Assembly: GCA_021292105.1 (NCBI GenBank)
Contig: CM037870.1
Span: forward strand, 19,127,424 to 19,191,423
Length of the DNA: 64,000 bases
From: Anadara kagoshimensis
Taxonomy: Eukaryota > Mollusca > Bivalvia > Arcoida > Arcidae
Reading direction: 5' to 3'
Shown one piece after another: positions 22,301 through 36,500 of the stretch (position 1 is its first letter; each line of letters opens with the position of its first letter). The notes below the pieces were generated by a model that saw only the letters and a program-made list of their open reading frames with translations, had not been told where the DNA came from and searched no databases. Both the position numbers and the translations under genes were made by a program.

Positions 22301-25300
22301 TTATTGAACTGTGTAACACAACGCTTTTGCTTTTCATTTTCCTTTGTATGTTCATTATGATATTAATCTTTTATTTAAACCCTTTTAAAAGATTTATTTC
22401 CACAACAAACATATTTTTGTCAATACTTTACGTAACGTATTCACTACAGATATAACAATAGGATTTGACGGGAATAAACAAGGTCTTTTTATAGGGCAGG
22501 TGTAGGGGAGTAATGGAATTTTACGACTTTCATTTATATCGAGGCGGTCAGTTCATGGATAGTGGAGAAAACCGGAATGCCTGTTGAACACCACTCGTGT
22601 TTGAACTGACATACTTTCACGCTAGGATCTGTCCCTAGACGGTAAGATGCGATTTATAAGTGCGCACTTAAGACCAAATAAAAAAAATCGGCCAGTGAGG
22701 CCCCGGATCGTGTCAAATATGGAGCACTTTCACATATCTTCTGAAATCCAATCACGTGCATTTCCAAGGGACAGTTTATCGCCTATTCAATTAGCTGTTT
22801 TTGGCTTTCAAGTTCACTGAAGAAGACCAAACACGAATACAACAGCGACAAAAACAACAACAACAACGCCGACGACGACGGCGATAACAACAATCAACAA
22901 AACGACGACGACTACAACAACAATAACAACAACAACGACGACGACAATATCATCATCAACAACAACAACAACATAAACAACAACAACATCCAACTGAAAA
23001 CAAGAACAACAACAACGACGACGACAATATGATCATCATCAACAACAACAACATAAACAACAACGACGGCAACAACACCATTAACAACAACGATGGCAAC
23101 ATCAACAACAACAGCAACAACACCATTAACAACAACGACGGCAACAACAGCATAAACAACAACGACGGCAACATCAACATCAACATCATCAACAACATAA
23201 ACAACAACGACGGCAACATCAACATCAACAGCAACAACACCATTAACAACAACGACGGCAACATCAACATCAACAGCAACAACAATAACAACAGCAACAA
23301 CGACGACGATGCCTATGTCAACAGCATTTTATTTCAGGCAATATATAAAACCAGTTTTCAAAAAAAAAAACCAAATAAATAAATAAAATAAAATAAAATA
23401 AATAATGAAACAGAAGCCTTCATACAACTGCGTGATGGAAATTCGCTGTTCGCGGCTATATAAAATTTATTTTATTTTTTTTAATTTCAAACGAGTTAAG
23501 AACACGTTATATATCCAGAAGGGTTCCTCATTTTAAATCCAACCAGCTTGTTGATTTGCATTAGTTCATATATTACTCTTAACAGATCTTTATAACCACG
23601 TAACAATTTTCAATATTTAAGGAGTTTTCATGCATGGAATATTATTTGGTAATCATAAACAATCATATACCACTTAGTTCCTTACACTGAAAAACGGATT
23701 TACAAATAAACGGGGTATGGTTACCAAATACTAGTAACTCTTTGTGTCTTGAACCGTCATAGACATTAGTAAATAAATCGGAAGCTCATATACAATATGA
23801 CTGTACCTGTCTTCGATGAAACATACAGAAGCAATTGTATTTCAATTCCCAATAAAAGACAATGGGGGTCATGACCCTTGATGTGTATCAATTTTCCCGC
23901 AATATTACGTCATGTCCTACACAGGGGGTCGCGTGGTCATGTGAGATACGCCGATCTCGCATGGCTAAAACTCTATATCACACGCGCAGATATGGAAAAA
24001 ATAGCGCCAAGGTACAAAATATTTATTGTAAATATAAGAAATGACATTTCTGCTCATGATATTTCGCCCTTCATCGAATTTGGCACGCACCACACTACCA
24101 TTACCCCTTGAAATACCATGATCAGAATGTCATGTCTTAAAATTAATAACGTTTCTTTACTTATAGAATTATATGATAAAGTGTTTCGGCACATTTTTTA
24201 AATAACTAAATCATACGAGACTGTTTCTTTAGTAGATAACGAAATGATTTATAATGGACAGGTTTGAACATTTAAAATTAAAAAAAAGTAAGTAAGAAAG
24301 AAAAAAGCTAGGTATAAGCCCCTATTTGCCATCTCTCTTAAAGCCACAGTATGTGTCCCAAAATCCATTGCTTTAATAAGGTTCCCTCAATGTATCACCG
24401 ACCACTTTTGTAACACTGAATTCTCACAGAACAATTGATGGTAACTCGCAAAGTTGGTCAAACACGCGAACTTCCACATGGGGAGTAATGCTGGTTGATT
24501 ACAAATGTGGTGTACTGTTTCCGAGTATGCTTTGCATTATTATTATAACATACTTAACACGACCCTTAGTGCACATATACCCCTACCGGCAATCTCAAAG
24601 ATAAGCCCAACAGACCAGTACATAGCCAAAGAGGGGCAGGGGTAGTTACGATCAGGAAAAATCTACCCTCTATTGCGGTCGACCGGAAATGAACCCATAG
24701 CGGCGACAATAGTTGAGTTTGCAGGTCAACATATTTATTAGGATGGAATTACTATTGCATCACATAAAGAGCTTCTCAAAATTACATGATGGGTCCAAAA
24801 GCTTACAATCCCTGTCTTGTCGTTCATCTAGTCGTTCGAGGCCGAGTTCTATAAAGCACCGATTTACCGATCACAGCACCTCTCGTACCCCCTCCCCCGG
24901 CAGGTCCTAATGTGAGAAAGTTTTCAAGTGGCTTGACGAAGGGCAAGTTTTTCTCGGGGTTCTTTAACTTCTTAAGCATACAAGAATTTAAAACATCGAT
25001 ATTTATTAATAGAAGAATCTTGACTGGGGTGTAAAAACACTTTGACTTGAGTCCACTCATTTATAATTAATCGCTCTACTTAATATATGCAATCTTGAAT
25101 ATGTTATATGAGTAAGCCGATTTAAGCTCCTTGCCTCGCAAGTTAATTGGTATATGTTGGCGAATAAAGATATAATAGGTATAGAAAAATACATATAAAT
25201 AGACTCTAAAGAAGCTTTCTCTAAAGCTCTTTTGAATAAACCACATGCATTAGCTTACCAAAGTTCAAGTGTACTGAAAATTCTGTTTGTACTAATCAGA

Positions 25301-28300
25301 GCATTTTACACTTACAATATAGTACTACAATAGTACTACAATTATTGTACTTAACAACACCGATGACTGTCAGCTCAGAATAAACGGCTCTATTCAAGCG
25401 TTTTCTTAATGCTTTACGAAACAGCACATTATATAACAAGTATAGTACAGACCTGCCGAAAGTTTAACACTGAGCTAACGAATTAGTTCCGAATCTTGGA
25501 ACCACGTATCTCGGTCCCTTGTTACTGTAACTCACTTTTGTTTCGCGAGAGATTTATTTTCGCGTAAATTCGTAACTCATCCCGTTAGTGAATTCAAATA
25601 TCACGCGAATATTCCCAGCACACAGATATTTCTATGTTGACATACATATGTTGTATTCAATAAGATTCCAAACGGGAATTCAAATTGTCATGTGCTACTT
25701 TTGAATTTTTATGAAATAATACATTCAAAAGTAGCACATGACAAAATATTCGTCAATAAGGCCAAGATAGTCTTGACGCGAAATTTTCTATTCTCGAAAA
25801 ATAAGTGATCTACAGAAGCTATATGTCGACTTTCCTGCAGCTGCGCTAGCTTTTCGGTCACTAGGCTAGCTATTCATATATTGTCAACTAATTTAAACTA
25901 ATTCAGCTGTTGTCTGTTAATAATGTAAAACAATTAAGTAATTTAGGTAAATTTTTATTCCGGGCGTTTAAATTAAGAAATAACCAAAATGCAATAATTT
26001 AATCTGTTGGCATTTCTCCGTATTATTACTATATTTGTCTTGAGTGTATTGCTTGTTCATTGTTATTCATGTATGTATGTATGTATTTTGTATTTTTTTG
26101 TTTGTTATATACATGTTCCAATAAGTTATATAACTTACGGAAATAAAGATTGAATTGAATTGAACTAGGCAGCCAAGCTTCGACTCCTTTTCGTTATTTC
26201 AGTGTTAAACTTTCGACAGGTCTGTATTATAAGTAACCAATTTATTGCTAATTGGATTTCAAAATCAAACTTTTTTCCGTAATGCAAGTCTTTTTTATTT
26301 TTTGTAAAATAATCAAACTCATTTCCAAATGCAATGGTATTTTTTATTTCATTTTGTGGCATAATTAATTTTGCTCTCAAAATAAAAAGTCTATTTTCTT
26401 TGAATAGGAAAATTAAATTGCTTAATTAACTCCTAATTGCATATAAAATCAAACTTTTTCAAAAATGCAAGGTTTTTTGTATTATTTCATTTATTGAATA
26501 ATTGGATTCCAAAATAAATTATGTTATTGAGTTCTTTTCTTTCCTTTGAAATATGGAATTGCTTAATAATTACTAATTGCATATACAAATCAACTTTTTT
26601 CGCAAAATGTAAATTTTTTTTTTATTTCATTTGTGGAATAATTGGATCTCAAAAAACAAGTTTATGTTAAAGATTTTTTTCTTTCCCTTTAGAATATCAA
26701 ATTGCTTCATTTACTGCTTGAGCGATGAAAAGATGATGTTTGATAAAGGTGTTAATTTCTGTCAATATCAGAATTACCCATTGTTAAATTTTCATGTCAT
26801 GATTTTCTTGCCGTAATTAATTGCGGTTAACTCGGACTTATCCGCCTTTATCGACTCTGAGAACTGAATTGCTTAATCAAAATGAAAAGAAAAATAGTCA
26901 TGTTCATGTTTTTCATTGCTTGTTTAGTTCAAACAATATTTTATTAATCGGTGACTACCAATAAAATAGAACAAAACAAACTATAAACTGGATTCAGGAA
27001 TAAGTGCACGATTATTATAAACCCGTCTCCATTGCTTGATTAATGATGTCATTCAGGTAATTAAAAAAATTAAATTAGATTTTCGTGAGTGAAATGATAA
27101 CGAGGAACTTTATTACTGCCCTAAACTCAACATTTTGATTTTCCATCATTGCTTGATGGTCACCAACTTTGAATGCTTTTGAGAATTACACAAATATGTT
27201 GTGACATGTTTAAAATGGTGGAATGTTGTGTTGTCTAAATAAGGAAAGAAATTGCATGAATGTGTGTTGCGCTTGGCTGAATATGCTGTTCTATGAACTT
27301 TCTGACTTCCCCTCGTATATCACCAAATTGAAAACAAAGGAAATTGGTAGGTTGTTATAGGTTTTGATTACATTTGGTAATCAAAAACAAACATACTAAT
27401 CCATGTCCGAATCACAATCCAGAAACAAAGTAAACACTTTGGAACTGACAAGTTAGGTTAGGCACGTGAACTTCCACCAGGGAAGTGAGGCCTGGTGCTC
27501 CGGAAGGGTAAGCTCCTCCTGTTTAGCTAGCTACACCCGCCACGTGTGTCATCAAAATTGTGTGAAAGGAACATCGAACTATGGGACGTCAAATATATCC
27601 AGGGCAATTCTGGACACAGAGACGTCAAACTTATCAACAATACTGTGATGACGGCCATAAAACTTTTTGAGGGCCTTGATAAGCCTAGGCTTGCAATATC
27701 CCTGAGTCAAAAATTTATTTGCAAGCAGCCTACTTCGTTGTACAAAGTCCCTGTAGTGGGAACAGGCTCTTCCATAGCGTATTAATTGGGAAACAAATAC
27801 GTCATAAGCAGGAGAACCAGGTATATTTCTGCATAGAAAAGGAAAGTTGACAATAGAAAAAATTAAGTCATCACGTTTGTCATAAAGTGAGGACTACGAG
27901 TGTTTCGTGTCATTTCTTCTTTTTAATTTTGAAATTAATTTTATGAAAAGTTCAAATTTACTCATGCCATGTCCATCGCCGACCATCCGAACATAAAATT
28001 GTGTTGCTTCAAAAAGTGACATTTATATGACCCCATATCATTGAATTTGTAACAAAAGGGAGGAAACACCAGAAAAAAACCACTTCCTCACCGAGTGCCC
28101 CGGATGAGAATCGAACCCGGCCTTCACGGGTGAAAAGCGAGCGTTCTACCACAAGGCTAAAAGACCCGGACCAGAAAGTCTGGCAGTAAATCACTCTATT
28201 ATATATACTACATGCATATGTATATACAACACAATAACACCACGACTAGTTCAGTCCCGCTACAAATTATATGTTAAAAAGCAACGTTTATATAGGCACA

Positions 28301-31300
28301 TGTCGAAAGTTTTACGCTACACTAATAAAAAAGGAGCCGAATTTCGGCTTTCGAATGGCTGAGAACTGGATCGCTACTGGTCTAAAAGCTGCCGAGATAT
28401 AGATAGCAGTTGCAAAGATATACAGTCCAGACCTGTCGAAAATTTAACACTGAACTACAAAGGTGTCAAAGCTTAGCTGCCGAGGGGCTCATGCATAAAT
28501 AACTAGTGTCAGAGAAGCTGTCAAAAGATCTGAAACAGATACCAAAAAGCTGTCAAGAGATAGAAAACAGATGCACAAAAAGCTGTCAAGAGATAGAAAA
28601 CAGTTGCCAAAAAGCTGTCAAGAGATAGAAAACAGATGCCAAAAAGCTGTCAAGAGATAGAAAACAGATGCACAAAAAGCTGTCAAGAGATAGAAAACAT
28701 TTGCCAAAAAGCTGTCAAGAGATAGAAAACAGATGCACAAAAAGCTGTCAAGAGATAGAAAACAGTTGCCAAAAAGCTGTCAAGAGATAGAAAACAGATG
28801 CCAAAAAGCTGTCAAGAGATAGAAAACAGATGCCAAAAAGCTGTCAAGAGATAGAAAACAGATGCCAAAAAGCTGTCAAGAGATAGAAAACAGATGCCAA
28901 AAAGCTGTCAAGAGATAGAAAACAGATGCCAAAAAGCTGTCAAGAGATAGAAAACAGATGCACAAAAAGCTGTCAAGAGATAGAAAACAGTTGCCAAAAA
29001 GCTGTCAAGAGATAGAAAACAGATGCCAAAAAGCTGTCAAGAGATAGAAAACAGATGCCAAAAAGCTGTCAAGAGATAGAAAACAGTTGCCAAAAAGCTG
29101 TCAAGAGATAGCAAAGATAAGCTGCCGGTTCGGCACTAATTCGTTAGCATAGTGTTAAACTGTCGACAGGTCTGTACTGTAGCTAACGAGGGGCCGATGA
29201 GTTTTGCCGATTTTGCATTCATTCGTTTGCGTTTTAAAAATTTCGACAGGTCTGTACTGTAGCTAACGAGGGGCTCATGCGTTTTGCCGATTTTGCATTC
29301 ATTTGTTTGCGTTGTAAAAATTTCGACAGGTCTGTACTGGAGCTAATGAGGGGCCGATGCGTTTTGTCGATTTTGCATTCGTTCGATTGCGTTGTAAAAA
29401 TTTCGACAGGTCTGTACTGTACTAGATATCATGAGATATTAACAGTTACCGCTATACAAAGAAAATATTTGACGTCATTGTCTTTAACTATGACGTATTG
29501 AATGTCATTAATTTAGGATCCCTAAAAGGCTTTTGCATTGACCGGCCATATTTTTTTTTGTCTATTTTCAGTGACTGCAAACTATATTGTTTTTCAACAC
29601 CATTATGTATCCCGTGACAATGCTCAGTTTTGTTGCAATAAATATGGAATGGCTTTGTTATCGTTAAAGACTGAGGAAGTCAATGACGTCATAGAAAACT
29701 TCCTGAGAACACTTCCGTAAGTATAAGTATCATACATAGACAATGGGAAATTTTACAATGTCCATGGCGGAGTGAATTTCGCAATTTTCGTAGATTAGTT
29801 GTTGATGTTGTTGTTGTTAGAATGTTACTTGACGTCACAACAGCAAGTTTGCTTAAGAAATAAGGTAATTTTCCCATGTTTTGTGAACTTGCAAAGTATT
29901 TATAATGGGCTGTCTCAAATTGCATAATAGGTAAAATATTTACAATATTTAAAAAAAATAACTTTGTTGCTGTCTAACATTTTCCATGTTAATTTGGAAA
30001 CAATTTTTATATGTGCTGTTGGTTCACCTTTTCATAAAAATGGGCCGTCTCCTGTCAGTCAACTCTATGAAGTTGCAAATTATAGTCGATGTCAAATACT
30101 TTATCTAAGCAAAGATTATTAATCTCTAAGAGTTAATCGAAGAACAAGTTCCATATTTGCGTGAGATGTGCATTAAATTCATCATATCCAGTGTATTTTG
30201 TATTTTAAAATGGAAAGAAATGCAGCTAAAACATATACTTGGCAATGGCTAACACAACCGAGAACACGAAACAATACGAGCCAAAGATAAAGAAAAAAAT
30301 ACCAACAACAACAACAAGAAGCAAGGCGAGAAAAGACGAACGAAGCAGGGCTAGATATCATGAAATTGCCACCAAGTGTGGTCGAGTACTGGAGTTAATG
30401 TCATGTGGTGTGGTTATTTAGTATTAAAAGTGGGTCCGAAGTCCGGTTAATGGGGTTCGCCGCCGTACCACGTGATCAATACCTCTTAACGTTTGTGCGG
30501 AACAATTTGGAAAACGTCAACGTTACAAATTCCCGGAATAACGTCGTTTTTGCGTGAAAGCGTCATATTGTGCGATTCCATGTCCATTGGAAACAAGCGT
30601 TTCACAGACACGTTAGAAGGTATCACGTGGTACAGCGGCGAACCCCATTAAAAACTATTTCTTTATTTTGATCTTTGGGAATTGGCAAGTGCATGCATGT
30701 CATCCAGCTTCTATTTGCTTAATATATTGGTCATTTCATGTTTGTTCTTTGAAATGTGCTACCCACATGTATATACACAATAGTTAAAAATCGACATCTA
30801 TTTTATTTCCAGCGGTTTTGACAAAATATGGCTAGGTTTATTCCACAATTCTGCCGGACAGCCATCAGCGGGAAATTATTTTTGGCCAGACGGAGAGTAT
30901 CCAACATGGACGAATTGGGATAACGACACTTACAATGCCTTATCCAATAACCAGTCCTTCCCAAATAACAGCTCCCTGTGTATTAAAGGCGCGCTAGTTA
31001 ATTCAGGGCTCAAATGGGTAGTCACCGGATGTGAAGAGAAAATACAATACGCATGTGCAGTCAACGGTAAGGTTTAATATGTTGATTTATTTATTGGTTA
31101 GGGTTTTATCGCATATCATTTACAACGAAATGTCACCATGCAGCTAAAAATAAATATGCAAAAATGTGTTCTCATGTTTTAAGGTAATTGATGACCACGT
31201 AAGGTGACATATGTAACAAAAAGATTTTTTGAATTAAAAAAAACTATTTTATATATTCGAATTTTAATAACATTTTGAATTTTCACTAACCATTTGGTTT

Positions 31301-33084
31301 GGAATGTTTTATAGTGGTAAAGTCCGACATGTTCGCCCGAGCTTTGAACGCGACCTTAAAAGCCAAACGATTACTTTGGCGTACAGAAGAAAACAATATT
31401 TATTATTATTATTTTAAATTATAATTCATCAAACTTATTTTCTGTTAAGTAACATAAAATTATCCTTTCAAATCCTTCGATAAATATTTCATGTAATGTA
31501 TTATTGGGTAAATTCAAATATTTTAAAATCCCTTCAAAAAATATTTAATAAAATGTTGCATAAATTATGATACTTTTATTTCAAATCCCTTCGAAAAATA
31601 TGCACATGTCATTAATTGTTGCATAAATAAAATTATTTTGAAATACTTTATTATGGATCGGTATATTTGTCTTTGATTTAATAAAATATTTGACTTTATC
31701 AAAATATTTTCAAATCCCTCAGAAAAATATGTATTTAGATATTGCATAAATTATGTAGAAACAATCGACAAATACAAAACGTCATGATTTGTCGATTCCC
31801 ATTTAATCAGTGATAGAACACTTTTGTTATATTATGAACCTGACCCCACATTCACCTAAGATCTTCCTTGACCTAAATCTGGCAACCTTTGACAATATAT
31901 CATTGTACAAATAACATTCATTATCGACTTTGCGTTTGATCAATAGTTGCGCATGCGCTAATTTTTCCGGTTACTTTCGACCTGAAGCTAACAAAGAATT
32001 ATGAAGGATTGAAACTTATTTCTTAAATAATATATTGAAAGATCAAAGATATCAAATTATTCCTGTTATCATTAAAAAGTAGAAAATGAGAGGAATTTTA
32101 TGGTATTTTTTAATCTGAAATATTTTAAGAAATTTTTGGGGCTTTTTAGTTTGAAATTTAAGAACTTTACAATATAGATAAAGAAGGAAATATGTTGACG
32201 TGGTTGCTTAAAACAGTCATATCAATAATTTTACTTTCATTTTCGAAAAAGTTCCTGTTATAGCTAAAAAGAAGACATTTTGACGATTCCAATGGTGTAT
32301 AACACGAGAAAATAAATAAATAAACAATTGGGGCTTTTTTAACTTTAATATAAAAATAGGCACTATTTTTGACCAACTATAGCAGTCACCTTAACCCGTC
32401 ACCGTATATATACAGGTAATGTATAATGGTTTATATAGGGAAAACATGCACCTGGTTTAATAATTTACTTATTTTGACTTTAATGTGGATATTTCTTAAA
32501 ACTTTCAAATTATTTCATATTCTACAATTTTTTCTGCATCTTACTATATTTTTTTCATAATTTTATGATAATGGAAAATTACTTCAAAATTACTTTGAAA
32601 ATAACCCATATATTCGTATGGTCTTATATAGAGTGATATAGTAAAAAGGATAATTTACATAAATAGGCTTACTTTGAGTGACAAACACTCTAAAAATTTA
32701 AGGAAAAGTCTAACATTTTCAAATCGTTCCACATTCTACAATTTTTTCTGCATCTTAAGACATGTTTTTTGAAAATGTACGGTAATGGCAAATTACTTCA
32801 AAATTACTTTAAAAATTTGTATGATTTTACGGATAACGATATTTTTCGCATAGATTTACATGTTAAATATGTGAAAATTTGCATAGGGATGCTTGTTTTA
32901 ATCTTCAAATACATTTTTTAATATAGAAAATGTATCACTTTCACATCGTTTCATATATTTTACATTTTTCTCAAATTAAGATTTTTTTTAATAATTTTCC
33001 GACAATGGCAAATTACTTCCACATTCTTTTGAAAATTATTAAAGCGGTATATATTTGTTTCATACCTCAGTTTAATGTCAACTA

Positions 33085-33124
<40 letters not shown>

Positions 33125-33556
33125 ATGTTTCGAAAGGTCTTTTTGTCTGCATCTCTGGTGACTGCGAGACTATTTTTTTTCCTTTTTCCCACGCGGACTG
33201 TCATTGTTTTTTTTTAGTAATTTTTGTTAGAAAAGGACCAGTTACGGATTTATCGTTAACCAGGTGATATTTCTGAATTTAACTAATGCCTCGCTTGTAT
33301 ATTCAGATGCGGGACATTCCCCATTAATGGAAAATCACCTTCATACTAATCCCTTTGCATATTCGAAGTGTATCCCGCTACAGATCCTGTCTCAAAGAGG
33401 ATAGATTTTGTGCATCTTATCTATGTCAATTAATCACCTATAAACCGGATATCGCTAATTAATGTAGCTGTCCAGTACTCTATCTGAAAAACAGCTTGAT
33501 TATTGTGTACTACAGATTAAAATTTGTGTCAGTCATAATACATAATATCACAGATG

Positions 33557-33591
<35 letters not shown>

Positions 33592-36500
33592 TTTTAAACA
33601 TCTCATCACATAAAAGTACAAAAAAAAAATAATAAAAAAATAAATAAATAAATAAATAATAATAATTTAATTTCTCTGATATTTGTTCTACCAGCAGACT
33701 ATTAAGCTAATATGATAACTGCATGTAAAAAAGAAAAAAAGGAGTTAGTAAAAAACAAAGAATTCTAAGAGAAATCAAACAGATCAACGAAAATTATTTG
33801 GAGGAGTTAGTTACAACAAAGCTAGAATATAGATGTAATAAAGTTAGAGGGATTTTGAAATCAAAAGCAAACTTACCAATCCTTGTCCAAATCACAATCC
33901 AAAAGCAAAGTAAAAACTTTAAAACTGACAAATTAACTTAAACACGTGAACTTCCACCATGGAAGTGAGGCCAGATGTTTCAAAAGGTTTTGCATCTCCT
34001 GTTAAACTTCCCTAAATCAATAAATATCTTGAAAAGTGACAAAATTACTTGGCAGATTTGAGTTAAGGAAAATCTTACTGATAATTGAATTATTGTGAAA
34101 CTGGATCCAGGGTCTAGACTACCTTTTTGTTTACGTTGCTGTTGTTTTACTTTACTTTTTATCCTATTGCGACAGTGTTTTGCAACTCCGTGTTTTAAAA
34201 AACACAAACATGTCGGCCAATGTACAAATCACAATCTCAAAAACAAAGTATCTTTGAAAGCTAGAAAATTACGTTAAACACGCGAACGAACTTTCGTCAT
34301 ATAAGTGAGGTTGGATGCTCCGGAAGAGTAAGAACCTCCTGTGTAGCTAGATACTTTCGCTACGTGTAAATCGATATTGAGAATGAAAGAAACATGGAAT
34401 TATGGAACGTCAAATATATCCAGGACAACTTTTGATACAAAGCCATCATACTTATCAACAATATTTTAATAACGGCCATGGAACTTTTTGAGTGTTATTG
34501 TTTCAAATATGATGTTTTCTAGATACCTAGAGAAGCGTAGGACATTAAATTTTGTAGCGATAACTCCAATATTAAACAATAATTAACGACAAAACGATTT
34601 AAACATCGAGTCGCAAAACACTGGCGACTGACAATTAATTAAAAAGTAAAATTCGGTAACGTCAACGACGGCACTCATAAAGATGGTTCTTATATGCAAA
34701 CCTAGGCTTATTAAGGTTCTCAAAAATGTTTAATGGCCGCTACTACATTGTTGATCAGTATAATGCCTTGGTATCCAAAATTATATTTGATCTTCTTGAC
34801 GTCCCATAGTTCCATGTTCCTTCTATTCTTCATTTTTGATTTCACACGTAACAGGTGTAGCTAGGAGGTACTTACCTTTCCGGATCACCCGGTCTCACTT
34901 CATTGCTGGAAGTTGCCAGTTTTCAATTTTTAAGAACAACATCAACGTATTTATAGTTGGTTTGAATTTTAATTTTATAATTCCATGTCGTATTGATGAT
35001 AATTTCAATTATAACACAATTTTTTTCAAGCATCTTTTTTATAGTTTTAAGAGCCTGATAAGGTTAATATATATTGTCGAATAATTGTTAAACTGTGGCC
35101 CGGCTCCAGTTTCCCAATCGTTTCCTTAACCTAAATCTGTTATATTTGAAATCTTAATAATGTTGTTAGTTTTCAAATTTTATGTTCAAAATCATGTTAA
35201 GCTTTTTGTAGCTATTTTCTTATTTTGTCGAAACTAAATTTTCACTTGTAGTACCCTAGATTATTTTCAAAAGGAAATTGTACTTACGGAATGATTTTGA
35301 AACTGTCTTCTGGTTTATTAATATTTTCCAAAAAAAATTTAATCCTCAAGTTTATTTTGTGGATATGTGCACTTCTGATGAGGAATTGTATTCCGAAACG
35401 GCCGTCTAGTGCTGTAAAATTAAAACTGGTATAATATGTAATTTAAACCCATGAGCCGATATCTCTGCTGGTGGCTGGTGCCCCGAGGATATCACCAACT
35501 CAGTAGGCAATAATTTCGTATTATTGTCAGAAATATACTATAATTGTCTAAATTTCATGCAAGTTAAAATTTGAAATTTCTCAAAAACTAAGGTATACTC
35601 ACTCATGCAAAGTATTTCTTAGCTTAATTTGGTAAAATATATTTTGGTCCTTTGGGTAGCTTTTCAACATCTTCAAAATAATTTTGGTTTCATAATTTTA
35701 GTCCAAGCACTACTGATGAGGAATTGTATTCCGAAACGGCCGTCTAGTGCTGTAAAATTAAAACTGGTATAATATGTAATTGTCACCATTCAGTGTTTTC
35801 CTTGGTTACAGTAAACACAACTGTAGTTACAACACCATCATTTAACGAGGATGATTGTCCACATTTACTGAAAATGACGGGAAGGCAGTTCTCAAGGACA
35901 GGTACAGTGATTGAAAACGGGATCGCTAAAGGTAATTTTTTATATTGTTTTTGGATCTTAAGCTAGTTAAAATTGAAAAACATGTATTTCACAATTTAAT
36001 CAGAGTAACAAAGAACACAGTTCGAGAATACAACAAAATAAGTACACAGGCCATTAAAATAACAGTTTTAAACACATGAATTGTGTCAAAAACATCTGTA
36101 AACTATGAATAAGCTAATTGCAATCTTTTAGCCAGCATTTATACCCCCTTTAAGGCCGCTTTAATTTGAAATGTCTTCGGCCGTCATCACAGTATTGTTG
36201 ATAAGTTTGATGTCTCTGTGGCCAGGATGGCCTTGGGTATATTTGACGTCCCATAGATTCATGTTCTTTTCACACAATTTTGATTACACAAGTGACAGGT
36301 GTAGTAAACAGGAGGTGTTTAACCTTCGGGAGCACCCGGCCTCACTTCCCTGGTGGAAGTTCACGTATTTAACCAAACTCGTCAGTTCCAAAATTTTCAC
36401 TTTGCTTCTGGATCGTGATTCGGACATGAACAAGTATGTTTGTTTTTAATTCTTGTATTAGTCATTGTTTTTGAAGCAGATTATCCAACTTATATCTTTA

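Noticed and set aside
22956-23382. Asn-rich and Leu-rich open frames of about 115 codons on opposite strands
   Set aside because: They are readings of an AAC trinucleotide repeat in an intron.
23862-24111. Two overlapping 60-77-codon frames with some CpG codons
   Set aside because: No domain, no splice-phase fit and no paralogue; cannot be supported as a gene.
27466-27648. Conserved 60-codon frame also found at 43632-43814
   Set aside because: Both lie in copies of the same non-coding interspersed repeat.
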